Below are positions 18,375 through 27,436 of a DNA stretch of 62,894 bases, piece after piece. A model generated the notes under the pieces. The model saw only the letters and a list, made by a program, of their open reading frames with translations, was not told the origin of the DNA and did no database searches. Numbering within the stretch: position 1 is the stretch's first letter; every line of letters starts with the position of its first letter. This DNA comes from Carboxylicivirga fragile (GTDB taxonomy: Bacteria > Bacteroidota > Bacteroidia > Bacteroidales > Marinilabiliaceae), in contig JAFMVD010000035.1 in assembly GCA_025499625.1 (NCBI GenBank), positions 1 to 62,894 on the forward strand, written 5' to 3'. A program made the position numbers and the translations under genes.

Positions 18375-19618
18375 TGATTATTACATCCAACATAAAAGCT
18401 TTACTAAAGAATGAATTGGGGCAAGCAAAATCCGTTTGGGTAGCCTCAGCCATGATTAGCCATAGTGGTTGGTTATTTCTTCAACAAAGTCTTCCACAAA
18501 CCGCAACACAGACCTATTTAATAGGTATTGACTTAGCGACAGACCCTAAAGTGTTTGAATCAATTATTGCTCAGACAGATATAAACGCCAGGGTTTATGA
18601 AACTAAATACACCTTTCACCCTAAAGTATATTTGATACAAAAAAAAGACGACACATACACTGCATTTATTGGTTCATCTAATACCACAAATTGGGGGTTA
18701 GAAAAGAACGTAGAGATGAATTACCAAATCCATGACCAAAACGAATGCAGAAAATTGCTCGATTGGTTTAACAGCCTTTATTCTGAAGGTTATTTAATAA
18801 CAAAGAAGTTTGTTGATGATTACAAAGTCAAATTTATAAAGGCGTCTATAAAGGTGAAAGAAGTAGATAATGAAGCTTTTTCTCTAAAATCTTGTTTAAC
18901 ACAAAACAATAACCAATTTTTTACCAAAAATCATCATGAAATATTTAACAAGAGATTCCATCGAGTAAATAGTGAAGACCTTAAAAAAATTAGAAAAGAG
19001 GTAAGGCTTAAGCTCTTAAAATTGCACGAAATAATTTATCCCGAATTTTCTAATAATGGATTAACTGATTTGTATTGCCACCATCAGTCCAGAGAAATTG
19101 TCAGCCGGCACTTTTTTAATCAGTATAGCGGTAACTATATAAATGCCATGTGGCTTCATTATGGGAAGTCATTTGATCAATTACAAGCATACAAGAGTGA
19201 GGATAAATCGATAAATAGGCCTAACTCTTTTATAAATAATATTAGGATGCAGGTAATCATACATGAGGACAGTCTTGGTATTTGGTTAGTTTTAGGTCGC
19301 AATAATGGAAGCAGAATAGACAGAGATTATTTCAGGAGTCAAATGCAAGATCCAATAATTCAAAGATCATTTTTTGATGCATTTAAAAAGCTGGGAAATG
19401 AATATTGGATAAACGTTAGTAATGGCGAAGCCATGAAAAATTTAAATACTCCAACTGACTTGTTGAAAGAAATTCAAAAAGAAACAATAGATGAGTATTT
19501 CATCATTGGTTGTGAAATAGATTGGCTAGATTCTCGGGTATCTTCTAAAAATATATCAACTACAGTTTTGAATGAGTTTAAAAAGCTATATCCACTCTAT
19601 ACTATCATGCGTCATTAA
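18374..19618 (+). CDS. PLD-family (HKD) protein of the defence operon
   Basis: The 414-residue protein has one phospholipase-D-type motif at about residues 80-105: TFHPKVYLIQ, then FIGSSNTTNWG. One HKD motif per chain implies a dimeric active site, as in Nuc and BfiI-type nucleases. The rest (about 150-414) is unrecognised. Stop-start overlap with the HNH gene places it in the same operon. A DNA nuclease effector is the likely role; a phospholipase acting on membranes is the alternative. Confidence 0.7.
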   Translation: MIITSNIKALLKNELGQAKSVWVASAMISHSGWLFLQQSLPQTATQTYLIGIDLATDPKVFESIIAQTDINARVYETKYTFHPKVYLIQKKDDTYTAFIGSSNTTNWGLEKNVEMNYQIHDQNECRKLLDWFNSLYSEGYLITKKFVDDYKVKFIKASIKVKEVDNEAFSLKSCLTQNNNQFFTKNHHEIFNKRFHRVNSEDLKKIRKEVRLKLLKLHEIIYPEFSNNGLTDLYCHHQSREIVSRHFFNQYSGNYINAMWLHYGKSFDQLQAYKSEDKSINRPNSFINNIRMQVIIHEDSLGIWLVLGRNNGSRIDRDYFRSQMQDPIIQRSFFDAFKKLGNEYWINVSNGEAMKNLNTPTDLLKEIQKETIDEYFIIGCEIDWLDSRVSSKNISTTVLNEFKKLYPLYTIMRH

Positions 19619-19621
19619 TAA

Positions 19622-20350
19622 TTGAATTTTATGCTAGTAGCAATTCTAAAAGTAAAAGGTACCGGAATTCTTGAATTTAAAGGAAATGGATTCATTGTAA
19701 ATAAAAAAGGTCTATTATTATCTGCAGGACATCTATTTAAAGAATCACTAGATATGAAAGATTATTACGCTGCCGTTCCTTCTAGTACGAAAAGGTCCAA
19801 ACTATATACAATTCGAAAGTATTACTTTGAGCATTTTGATCCATTAAAAGCAGAATCAGAAGATGATTTTAAAAGAAAGAAGTGGCCAAAATACGAAGAC
19901 CTGTTTATTGGTAGGGTTCTTAAACTCAAACCTGAAAGTCATTTTAAACTTAGAATAAAACGTCCCAAAGCAGATGAAAGGTTAAATTCAAGATGTTTTT
20001 TAAGAAGACCTGATATTGAAGAGTTCCCTTTTGAGAATGGCGAAGTTGATTTAAGTTCATTACAAAATGTTACAGAAAGTAACCCTATTAAATCAAGAGA
20101 ATTCAGTATTGTCAGTGATGAAAGTAATGATTATCAAAAACAACCAGAAAGAATAGAACTAATTAAAAGGTACAATAACACTATGTGGTTAAAGTACCCT
20201 AATGGTAAAGGTTCTAGCGGGTCACCAATTTTTAATAATGATGGAGATGTAGTTGGTATTCATCTTAGAGGTGCTAGACCAACAGAGGGGCATTGGAAAC
20301 ATATTTTATGCTCAAAGTATATTAGAAGACAGTGCAGGCACATAAGGTAA
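19622..20350 (+). CDS. Trypsin-like serine protease, last gene of defence operon
   Basis: A TTG at 19622 opens the frame, but the ATG at 19631 (239 residues) is the more likely start. The fold is S1/HtrA-like: the catalytic His in LLSAGHLF (near residue 36) and the catalytic Ser in GKGSSGSPIF (near 200), followed by GDVVGIHLRG. The Asp is not certain. No signal peptide is seen, so it acts in the cytoplasm, as proteases of abortive-infection systems do. The C-terminus is short and basic and may be truncated by the repeat unit that follows. Confidence 0.65.
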   Translation: MNFMLVAILKVKGTGILEFKGNGFIVNKKGLLLSAGHLFKESLDMKDYYAAVPSSTKRSKLYTIRKYYFEHFDPLKAESEDDFKRKKWPKYEDLFIGRVLKLKPESHFKLRIKRPKADERLNSRCFLRRPDIEEFPFENGEVDLSSLQNVTESNPIKSREFSIVSDESNDYQKQPERIELIKRYNNTMWLKYPNGKGSSGSPIFNNDGDVVGIHLRGARPTEGHWKHILCSKYIRRQCRHIR

Positions 20351-20417
20351 TTAGTTTACATTTCATTATTTTTTCTATCTTAGCACCTCTAGCTGTCAAG
20401 GGTATAATCTCAAAATT

Positions 20418-20702
20418 ATGCCCGTTTTATTTAAATATACTCTACAAATAAGTCTTTACAGGAGGCTTATAGTTGTTTGTACCCAGTCCATAGGTGAAAT
20501 ATGCTTTCAATATTGTCTTCAAAAAAGTAGTTTTTTAAAAAAGCACTCTGCACATACTTGTGAAGACCTCGAAAGCGATTCAGATATTCGAAAAAGCCAT
20601 CTAAAGGATGACAAGGTACTCTTGATAATGTGTTCAAGCTTGCTTTTTTCAATGGTTTCAGGGCTTATATATGTAGTTTTAAACCTAAACCCTGCGCGAT
20701 GA
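20418..20702 (+). CDS. Small ORF of duplicated unit, copy 2
   Basis: A 94-residue ORF, the counterpart of 9292-9513. It keeps the start MP..F, the SLY segment, the DIRKSH/DIQKSH segment and the LFSM...LNP end, with an insertion in the middle. It overlaps the intact DUF4248 start by 4 bp. The function is unknown and coding status is uncertain, but frame retention in both copies favours translation. Confidence 0.45.
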   Translation: MPVLFKYTLQISLYRRLIVVCTQSIGEICFQYCLQKSSFLKKHSAHTCEDLESDSDIRKSHLKDDKVLLIMCSSLLFSMVSGLIYVVLNLNPAR

Positions 20703-20932
20703 TTATTCGAAGAACGATACTAAAACAGGACTTGGTGAAAAAATTGTACCCGGATAGCGTTTCAACCAAATCTGCATTGCAACTATTAAGACGAGACATT
20801 GATTTATGCCCGAAATTAAAGGAAAGAATTACACAAGCTGGTCATACCAGACGGCATTATTACAATAAACAGCAATTAAGCCTTATCCTAAATCATTTTG
20901 GCATTACTCACGAAGAATTTGAAATACTATAA
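20699..20932 (+). CDS. DUF4248 protein (intact copy 2)
   Basis: A 77-residue protein starting MIIRRTILKQDLVKKLYPDS and containing RRDIDLCPKLKERI and AGHTRRHYY, the DUF4248 pattern. I chose ATG 20699 because it matches the start of the broken copy at 9510 and overlaps the preceding ORF by 4 bp. DUF4248 has no known function. The compact basic helical composition suggests nucleic-acid binding. Confidence 0.75.
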   Translation: MIIRRTILKQDLVKKLYPDSVSTKSALQLLRRDIDLCPKLKERITQAGHTRRHYYNKQQLSLILNHFGITHEEFEIL

Positions 20933-21340
20933 AGCATGATTGAGAACCAGAGAAAATGAATTAGTTCTTAGGACTTACTTTAAATTTATATTATATTAGG
21001 TAGGAATTAGTATTCACACACTAATTTCCCGATAAAGTGAAGAAAGGGCTGGTACATTAATTTGTATCAACCCTTTTTTGCTTTTCCAGTAATGCTTAAC
21101 GCCATGGTTACAAGCTAATGTGCACGCACTTCATTGTTGTCAAGATAGTTTTCATCATAATTCGATAGAAAAGGGCTTATGCTCCATATTTGTAAATTTC
21201 TAGAACGCTATTAGGTAATTCGGTATCCAATAGCTTGTAACTAGCAATATAACAATGATATAAGGAAGGTTGAGCATTGACTTTGATTCTAAAGCCTAGT
21301 AACTTCGCAGTTATTTCATTTTAACTCTAAAAATGAAGCT
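20933..21340. other. Intergenic region before FISUMP gene, with terminator-like hairpin
   Basis: AAGGGCTGGTAC and GTATCAACCCTT (about 21045-21076) form a stem with G-T pairs followed by T-rich sequence, a likely terminator for the DUF4248 unit. The remaining 260 bp are AT-rich without a recognisable gene and must hold the promoter of the FISUMP gene. Confidence 0.5.
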
Positions 21341-24300
21341 ATGAAGAAGTTTTACCTTTCCACTGTTGCCACTTTTTTGATATTAAGTTCAATCACAAAA
21401 GCTCAGGATATTACTATCAGTTTTTCTGCAGAAGGAGCAACAACGACCTTTGACCAAATTACAGCTACTAATTTATCAACCAACGAAAGTGTGACTTTGG
21501 GAGGCACTGATGTTTTAATTTTACACCCCATTGCAACAAATATTCAAACAGCAGAGCAGGATGCAAGAATAAAAATTGTCCCTAATCCCATTAATGGAAT
21601 CGGGAATCTATATTATTCCAATTACAAAGCACAACTACTGACTGTTCAGGTTTCGGATATTTCGGGCAAAATCATATTGAAGAATGTTAAATACATGGAA
21701 GCTGGGAGCATACATTATGAGTTATCAACAGCAAATAAGGGCATTTATTTAGTAAGTGTCATTTCTAGTGAGGGAGTGTTTAGTATTAAATTTGCGCAAA
21801 ATAGTACTGGAGTAAATCTACTACGCCATATTGGAGTAGATCCCTTGGTTAAATCTGTTTTAAAAGCTTCAAAAGCAGATTACACCTTAAATTACAATGA
21901 TGGAGATATCATTTCTTATAAAGTCACATCCGGTAATTACACAACTATTATTAATGAAATACCAACAGAAACAAAAACAATTACAGCTCGAATGGTTGAG
22001 GCAGTTGATGGTGATGGCAATTATTATACAACAGTAAAAATAGATGAACAATTATGGTTTGGTGAAAATCTTAAAACAACCAAATATAACGATGGTACAG
22101 ACATTCCTTTGGTTACTGACAATTCAGAATGGAGCGGATTATCAACTCCCGGCTATTGCTGGTACAATAATGATGAATTAAATTATAAAGATCCATATGG
22201 AGCTTTGTATAACTGGCACACTGTAGATACAGACAAGTTATGCCCTGATGAATGGTATGTGCCAACGGAAAATGATTGGGATGTTCTAACTAATTATTTA
22301 GGAGGAGAATCAATAGCTGGAGGAAAACTGAAAGAACCAGGATTACTTCATTGGAGTGAACCTAACAGGGGAGCAATTAATGAAACATTATTTACTGCAG
22401 TAGGGAGTGGATTGCGTAGTAATTATAATGGTAGTTTTGATGGACACGGTATTTATGGGTATTTCTGGTCATCTACAGAAGTTGATGAAGGTGGAGCTAG
22501 TTTTCGAGGTCTAATCAATTCATATGGAGATGTGACTAAAAGCAGTAGAGGTAAAAGCAATGGCTTTTCTGTAAGATGCGTACGTGAATACGAAGAAATA
22601 GAACAACAAACGATTTATGGCCAAATAGAACTTCCAATTAATATTAATCCAGAAGAAATAAGTATTGTTTCCACGGGAGGAATATGTGGTATTGAATCTG
22701 ATAATTCTTTTAAAGCAAATGCTACGACAATAAATAAGCAATTCCTATTTGCAGAAAATCAAGAGGGTGAGATGCTTTACGCTTCATTAATTGATGATAG
22801 TGATGCAGTGATTAATGCAAATAGTACAGCCAGAACAATGGTAGCATTGATGCCCTGGACTGCGTTTGTGGAACCTGAAAATTTAGGTATACTGCTAGAT
22901 GAAATATCTTCGTTTCCTGAATATCAGGCATTAGTTAACCAAATACAAACATCAGTTGAAAGTAATACGCCACCTTTGGATAACAACCTGGTAGAGGATG
23001 CTTTTTTAACATTAGCCGACAAAATTGTTAATCAAACCACCGCATCAAATGAACTAGCAGAGATAGCTTATTATGTGCCAGAAGTTGATTACTTGGTAGA
23101 ACCAACAATAACCTATGCAAATGGTGAGTTAATTATTAAAAATGATGGCACAACTACAGCTGCTTGGGGTATTGAAATCATAAATGCGGATGGTTCATTA
23201 GTGGATGGTCTTATACTTCCGGGCAATACTGTTCAATTTCCATCCCTTAGTAGTATCTGGGGCTTTCTTTCATCAGGAGATCCAGTAGATGCTGTTTTTG
23301 TAGATGCTGAACCTTTAATGATTCCGATATCTAAAGAAGATAAATATGATATAATTTTTAGAAGCCCAACCTGTTCAATTGTATTAGAAGATGAATTAGC
23401 AAACCAGGCACTAATGTATAATCTATCACAATTGTATATAGCATTATTTAAAAGCTTTGGCATTGACCTCCTTAAAGATATTGGTTGTTATAAAGCTATT
23501 TTTAATACTCTTAATAATGCAATAATTGATGCTGTTCGTGATGATAGCTTTACCGTATCTTTTTTTATGAACAATTTATGTCCTTTAATAATGGCCGAAG
23601 TTAATTCAATTGCAGATTGCGATAAAACGTTCAATGGCAATTATATAAAAAAAATATTTAAGTTTATTGATGTCTATTCAAAGGCTGAAACCGTCTTTGT
23701 TACAAGTAAATTAGTTGGTGATATGTTAATGCTTAATAACATAGACCTATGTCGCCAGGTATTAAATGATAATATATACCCTTGCTTTTCACTAGTTAAA
23801 AATGAAACCATAGACAATCAGCAAGTAGAGGTAGGTGAAGTTATTAAGCTTGATGTTGGTACAGAAGTGGATTTACCGGGTGAGGCTAATAATATTTATC
23901 CAACCGGAGCTCATATATTATGGGAGACAAATGAAGTTGGTGGAATATTAAATGCTTCATGGACTCCAGTAGATGGTAATGGAAAAACGGAAGTTGAATA
24001 TGAACCAACAGAAGCAGGTATTCATAAAATTAAAGCCTATGTTAAAAGTGATAAATTGGTTGATGAAGTCATATATACTGTTGAAGTAACAGGAAACAAT
24101 TGCGAAGAAACCGGCACTGTTACCGATGCCAGTGGCAATACCTACAAAACCGTAAAAATTGGCACTCAATGGTGGATGGCGGAAAACCTGGCCGTTACCA
24201 ATGTGCCTTTAGTAACAAATAATGATCAATGGGCAGTTTTAACTACCCCAGCATACTGCTGGTACGATAACGATGCCAGTTATAAGAAACCTTATGGGGC

Positions 24301-24688
24301 TTTATACAATTGGTATGCTGTGGAATCAGGTAAATTATGCCCTTCCGGTTGGCATGTGCCCAGTGATGCAGATTGGACCATATTAATTGGCTATTTGGGC
24401 GGAGCAACTGTTGCAGGTGGCAAGTTAAAAGAAACAGGTACAGCTCATTGGCGTAGTCCTAACATCGGAGCAACCAACGAAACTTGTTTTACAGCCGTTC
24501 CGGGTGGTATCCGTCACGTCTCTGGAGGTGCATATATCGGCATTGGAACTGAAGGGTACTGGTGGACGACTACGCAGGACGGAAGCTTTCATGCAATGGA
24601 TCGATGGATGAGCTATGAATATAGTTTTGTCGGCACTTTCCGCAGAGTTAAGAGGTTTGGTTTTTCTGTTCGTTGCGTGAGGGATTAG
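21341..24688 (+). CDS. Secreted FISUMP surface protein
   Basis: The 1115-residue exported protein has a signal peptide at residues 1-22. A segment at about 73-152 (IVPNPINGIGNLYYS to NKGIYLVSV) resembles the type IX secretion sorting tail but lies near the N-terminus. FISUMP (Fibrobacter succinogenes major paralogous) domains are at about 215-416 and 920-1115, each starting with a TVKI-type strand and ending GFSVRCVR. Between them is an unrecognised region (about 417-800) and an Ig-like part (about 830-905). FISUMP domains have the formylglycine-generating-enzyme/C-type-lectin fold and probably bind ligands at the surface. The last domain looks more GC-rich than the rest, suggesting separate origin. 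Confidence 0.8.
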   Translation: MKKFYLSTVATFLILSSITKAQDITISFSAEGATTTFDQITATNLSTNESVTLGGTDVLILHPIATNIQTAEQDARIKIVPNPINGIGNLYYSNYKAQLLTVQVSDISGKIILKNVKYMEAGSIHYELSTANKGIYLVSVISSEGVFSIKFAQNSTGVNLLRHIGVDPLVKSVLKASKADYTLNYNDGDIISYKVTSGNYTTIINEIPTETKTITARMVEAVDGDGNYYTTVKIDEQLWFGENLKTTKYNDGTDIPLVTDNSEWSGLSTPGYCWYNNDELNYKDPYGALYNWHTVDTDKLCPDEWYVPTENDWDVLTNYLGGESIAGGKLKEPGLLHWSEPNRGAINETLFTAVGSGLRSNYNGSFDGHGIYGYFWSSTEVDEGGASFRGLINSYGDVTKSSRGKSNGFSVRCVREYEEIEQQTIYGQIELPININPEEISIVSTGGICGIESDNSFKANATTINKQFLFAENQEGEMLYASLIDDSDAVINANSTARTMVALMPWTAFVEPENLGILLDEISSFPEYQALVNQIQTSVESNTPPLDNNLVEDAFLTLADKIVNQTTASNELAEIAYYVPEVDYLVEPTITYANGELIIKNDGTTTAAWGIEIINADGSLVDGLILPGNTVQFPSLSSIWGFLSSGDPVDAVFVDAEPLMIPISKEDKYDIIFRSPTCSIVLEDELANQALMYNLSQLYIALFKSFGIDLLKDIGCYKAIFNTLNNAIIDAVRDDSFTVSFFMNNLCPLIMAEVNSIADCDKTFNGNYIKKIFKFIDVYSKAETVFVTSKLVGDMLMLNNIDLCRQVLNDNIYPCFSLVKNETIDNQQVEVGEVIKLDVGTEVDLPGEANNIYPTGAHILWETNEVGGILNASWTPVDGNGKTEVEYEPTEAGIHKIKAYVKSDKLVDEVIYTVEVTGNNCEETGTVTDASGNTYKTVKIGTQWWMAENLAVTNVPLVTNNDQWAVLTTPAYCWYDNDASYKKPYGALYNWYAVESGKLCPSGWHVPSDADWTILIGYLGGATVAGGKLKETGTAHWRSPNIGATNETCFTAVPGGIRHVSGGAYIGIGTEGYWWTTTQDGSFHAMDRWMSYEYSFVGTFRRVKRFGFSVRCVRD

Positions 24689-24829
24689 ATAATGTAATGT
24701 CAAATTGACTGGTATATAATTTGAACATTCATATAGAAAACAAAGGCAAAAATGTGGTAATAGTCAATAAAAGCCATTTAATACAAAATCTAACCAAAGC
24801 AAACAAAATCCCCACCATAACCCTATCTT

Positions 24830-27412
24830 ATGTTTGCTCCCACTATGGAAGCAAGCACAAAAAAGGTCTTAGGTACATTAGCAATTGCAGCAGTTGTTGG
24901 CGGTGGTTTTTACCTGATTAAAAAAGGTAGGAAACTTGTGTCAGGTGCAAAGATGAACTTTGCACTTCTTGGCTTCCGCATTCATAAATTGAATTTACAA
25001 GAAGTTCAGTTTGCTGTTAAACTCCGTTGCTACAATCCCACCCAAGTACCCATCACTATAGCCGTAAATCAAGTTGTCGCCAAATACAAAGGTTCGGCTG
25101 TTGCTTATTCCACTCCTAACATTAAAGGCTTAACTATTGTAGCAGGCTCAACACAAGAGCCTGAAATCTTATTCCAAGTACCTTATCTGAACCTATTGGG
25201 TAAAGGCCTATCAATTGCACTACTCCAAAACACCGCACAGCTTAAAGCCGATTTGAGTTTCACACTGAACTTAAGTGTCAATGGCGAAACTATTACTACC
25301 ACACAAAATTTAACAACTGGCACAGCCGGTTTTGATACAGGAATTGTAAGTACTTCTAATCAAGCTTACAGCTTACCTGAAAGTTCACAATCATCATTTA
25401 AAAGCACTACTACAATGAGCGGATTCGCATTGGGGCAACTTGGTATAGTATCCGGCCCTCGTAATACCCAGGATGGTCGCAAGTATAATAATCTTATAAA
25501 AAGAGCCACAGGAACAGAAACTTTCGTCAAGAATGGCAATGTACTGGAAACAGTTGAAAGCTGTATTGAAATAATAGCCGATCATTACAGAGAAGTAGAA
25601 GACCTGGCTAAAATGCTTAAAAGTGGATCGCATACTGAGCCAGGCGAAGTAAAAGATACTTGTCGAAACATCTTCAATTTTGCATACAATTACCTACAGT
25701 ATCAGAAAGATGATGACGGAACAGAACAGCTTCGTACCCCGGCTCGCAGTTGGTTGGATGGTCAGATGAAGTTCAAACAGCAAGGCCTTACATCATCAGG
25801 TATCGATTGCGATGACTACAGCATTTTTGTTGGTTCTATATTAAAATGTCTTGGCATTCCTTTTAAACTCCGTATTACCAAGTATGATGGCAAACAGAAC
25901 TATCAGCATATCTATGTAATAGTCCCTGCTATAGGCGATTCAGAGGATGAAATAGTCATTGACCCAGTATTATCAAAATTCGATTACCAGAAACCATACA
26001 GTTTTGAACGATCAGACTTTAATATGGCTCCATTGGAGTTAGCCGGACTTAGCGGTATAAATGGATTAACAGGAACCAGTACTTTGGGCTTACCCATATC
26101 TGTTTTGTCAGGCATCGATCTAAGTGGAGGAAGACAAGTACAAGGTGAACATGAAGACCTCATGGCCATTGTATCAGGTTTTGATTTTGAAGAGACAATT
26201 AATGGATTAGGTAATGCCGAAGATGCCACTTATCGCTATTTAGTTCGTACCCGTAATTTCCTGTTAAGGAATAAGGATAATAAAGCCAAAATGGCACATA
26301 TACAAAACCCTGATCAATTCATATCAATGGTTGACCAGGCCATTAAATTCTGGAACACACCCAAACGAGATGCAGTACTAGACAAGCTCTCAACCATCGA
26401 AGCCAAACTTGTTGCCAACGGACATATTAAATATGATGCAGATGCCATTGAAGGACTAACGGAAATAGATGATCATGATGAGTCAATAGATGGCTTGAGT
26501 GGAGATAGAGGCCTGGGAGGTTTCTTTAAATCACTTAGACGCATTGGTAAAAAGATTGGTAGGGGAATCAAAAAAGCAGGAAAAGCTGTAGCCAAAGTAA
26601 CCAAGAAAGTTGTCAAAGCAATTATTCGTTTCAACCCTTTATCCATTGCTATTCGAAATGGCTTATTAGCTGCACTTCGATTAAATATGTTTGGCATTTC
26701 AAAGAAACTGCAATATGCTTATTTACCAGAACAACTGGCAAACAAATATGGTGTTGATGCCAACAAGTTAAAAGACTTAAAGAAACGACACGGCAGAGTT
26801 AGAAAACTATTCAAGGGTTTGCAGGGCAGAGATAAATATCTGAAAAGAGCCATCCTAAAAGGTGCTAAACAAAAAAGTTCTGACTTTACGCTACATGGTA
26901 TTATTAATGGCCTTAAAGCTTTGGAAGCAATTGGTGAATTAGCCGAGTTGGGAAATTTGGGTGAACCTGCTACAGCGGTATCGATAGGTGCAGCTACAGG
27001 CGTATTAGCTAAAATCAAAAGCTGGTTGAAACCCGTAAAAAACATTTTCAATAAGATAAAAAATAAGTTTAAATCCAGAACACAAGCTCAACCGCAGCAG
27101 GCTCTTCCTCAGAATATAGTTCAACCAATAGCACCAGTAATACCAAATTATAGCTTCCCACAGATTAATCAAAACATGCCTATGATACCAACGATGACAC
27201 AACAACCATCGATGAACACGACAATAGCACCAAGCTCTATTAATACAAAGAAAGGCATCAGCAAGGGCGCAAAAATTGGAATCGGAATTGGTGTGGCAGC
27301 GCTTATCGGTACCGGAGCCTATTTGATGCTTAGAGATAAGCATGATAAACCAAAAACAAGTACCAAAAAATCAAGCAGAAAAGGATCACTCGGATCAATA
27401 ACACTTAGTTAA
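24830..27412 (+). CDS. Transglutaminase/cysteine-protease-like membrane protein of virion block
   Basis: 860 residues (855 if it starts at ATG 24845). In order: an N-terminal membrane helix (about 13-30) with a basic flank, a LEA14-like beta domain (about 40-160), and a transglutaminase-like core. The core has Cys327 (GIDCDDYS), His360 (YQHIYVIV) and Asp378 (IDPV). Then follow amphipathic lysine-rich helices (about 565-690), a proline/glutamine-rich linker and a second glycine-zipper membrane helix (about 814-834). It opens a one-direction block of probable virion genes. The Cys-His-Asp triad could cross-link or cleave virion proteins. Seven short (I/L/R)xGL motifs occur between 404 and 697. 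I know no named homologue. Confidence 0.6.
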   Translation: MFAPTMEASTKKVLGTLAIAAVVGGGFYLIKKGRKLVSGAKMNFALLGFRIHKLNLQEVQFAVKLRCYNPTQVPITIAVNQVVAKYKGSAVAYSTPNIKGLTIVAGSTQEPEILFQVPYLNLLGKGLSIALLQNTAQLKADLSFTLNLSVNGETITTTQNLTTGTAGFDTGIVSTSNQAYSLPESSQSSFKSTTTMSGFALGQLGIVSGPRNTQDGRKYNNLIKRATGTETFVKNGNVLETVESCIEIIADHYREVEDLAKMLKSGSHTEPGEVKDTCRNIFNFAYNYLQYQKDDDGTEQLRTPARSWLDGQMKFKQQGLTSSGIDCDDYSIFVGSILKCLGIPFKLRITKYDGKQNYQHIYVIVPAIGDSEDEIVIDPVLSKFDYQKPYSFERSDFNMAPLELAGLSGINGLTGTSTLGLPISVLSGIDLSGGRQVQGEHEDLMAIVSGFDFEETINGLGNAEDATYRYLVRTRNFLLRNKDNKAKMAHIQNPDQFISMVDQAIKFWNTPKRDAVLDKLSTIEAKLVANGHIKYDADAIEGLTEIDDHDESIDGLSGDRGLGGFFKSLRRIGKKIGRGIKKAGKAVAKVTKKVVKAIIRFNPLSIAIRNGLLAALRLNMFGISKKLQYAYLPEQLANKYGVDANKLKDLKKRHGRVRKLFKGLQGRDKYLKRAILKGAKQKSSDFTLHGIINGLKALEAIGELAELGNLGEPATAVSIGAATGVLAKIKSWLKPVKNIFNKIKNKFKSRTQAQPQQALPQNIVQPIAPVIPNYSFPQINQNMPMIPTMTQQPSMNTTIAPSSINTKKGISKGAKIGIGIGVAALIGTGAYLMLRDKHDKPKTSTKKSSRKGSLGSITLS

Positions 27413-27436
27413 TAACAGATTTTAAATTTCATAAAA

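Noticed and set aside
20630-20698. Upstream extension of the intact DUF4248 gene
   Set aside because: The broken copy at 9510 starts at the same MIIRR methionine, and the added residues overlap the conserved upstream ORF.
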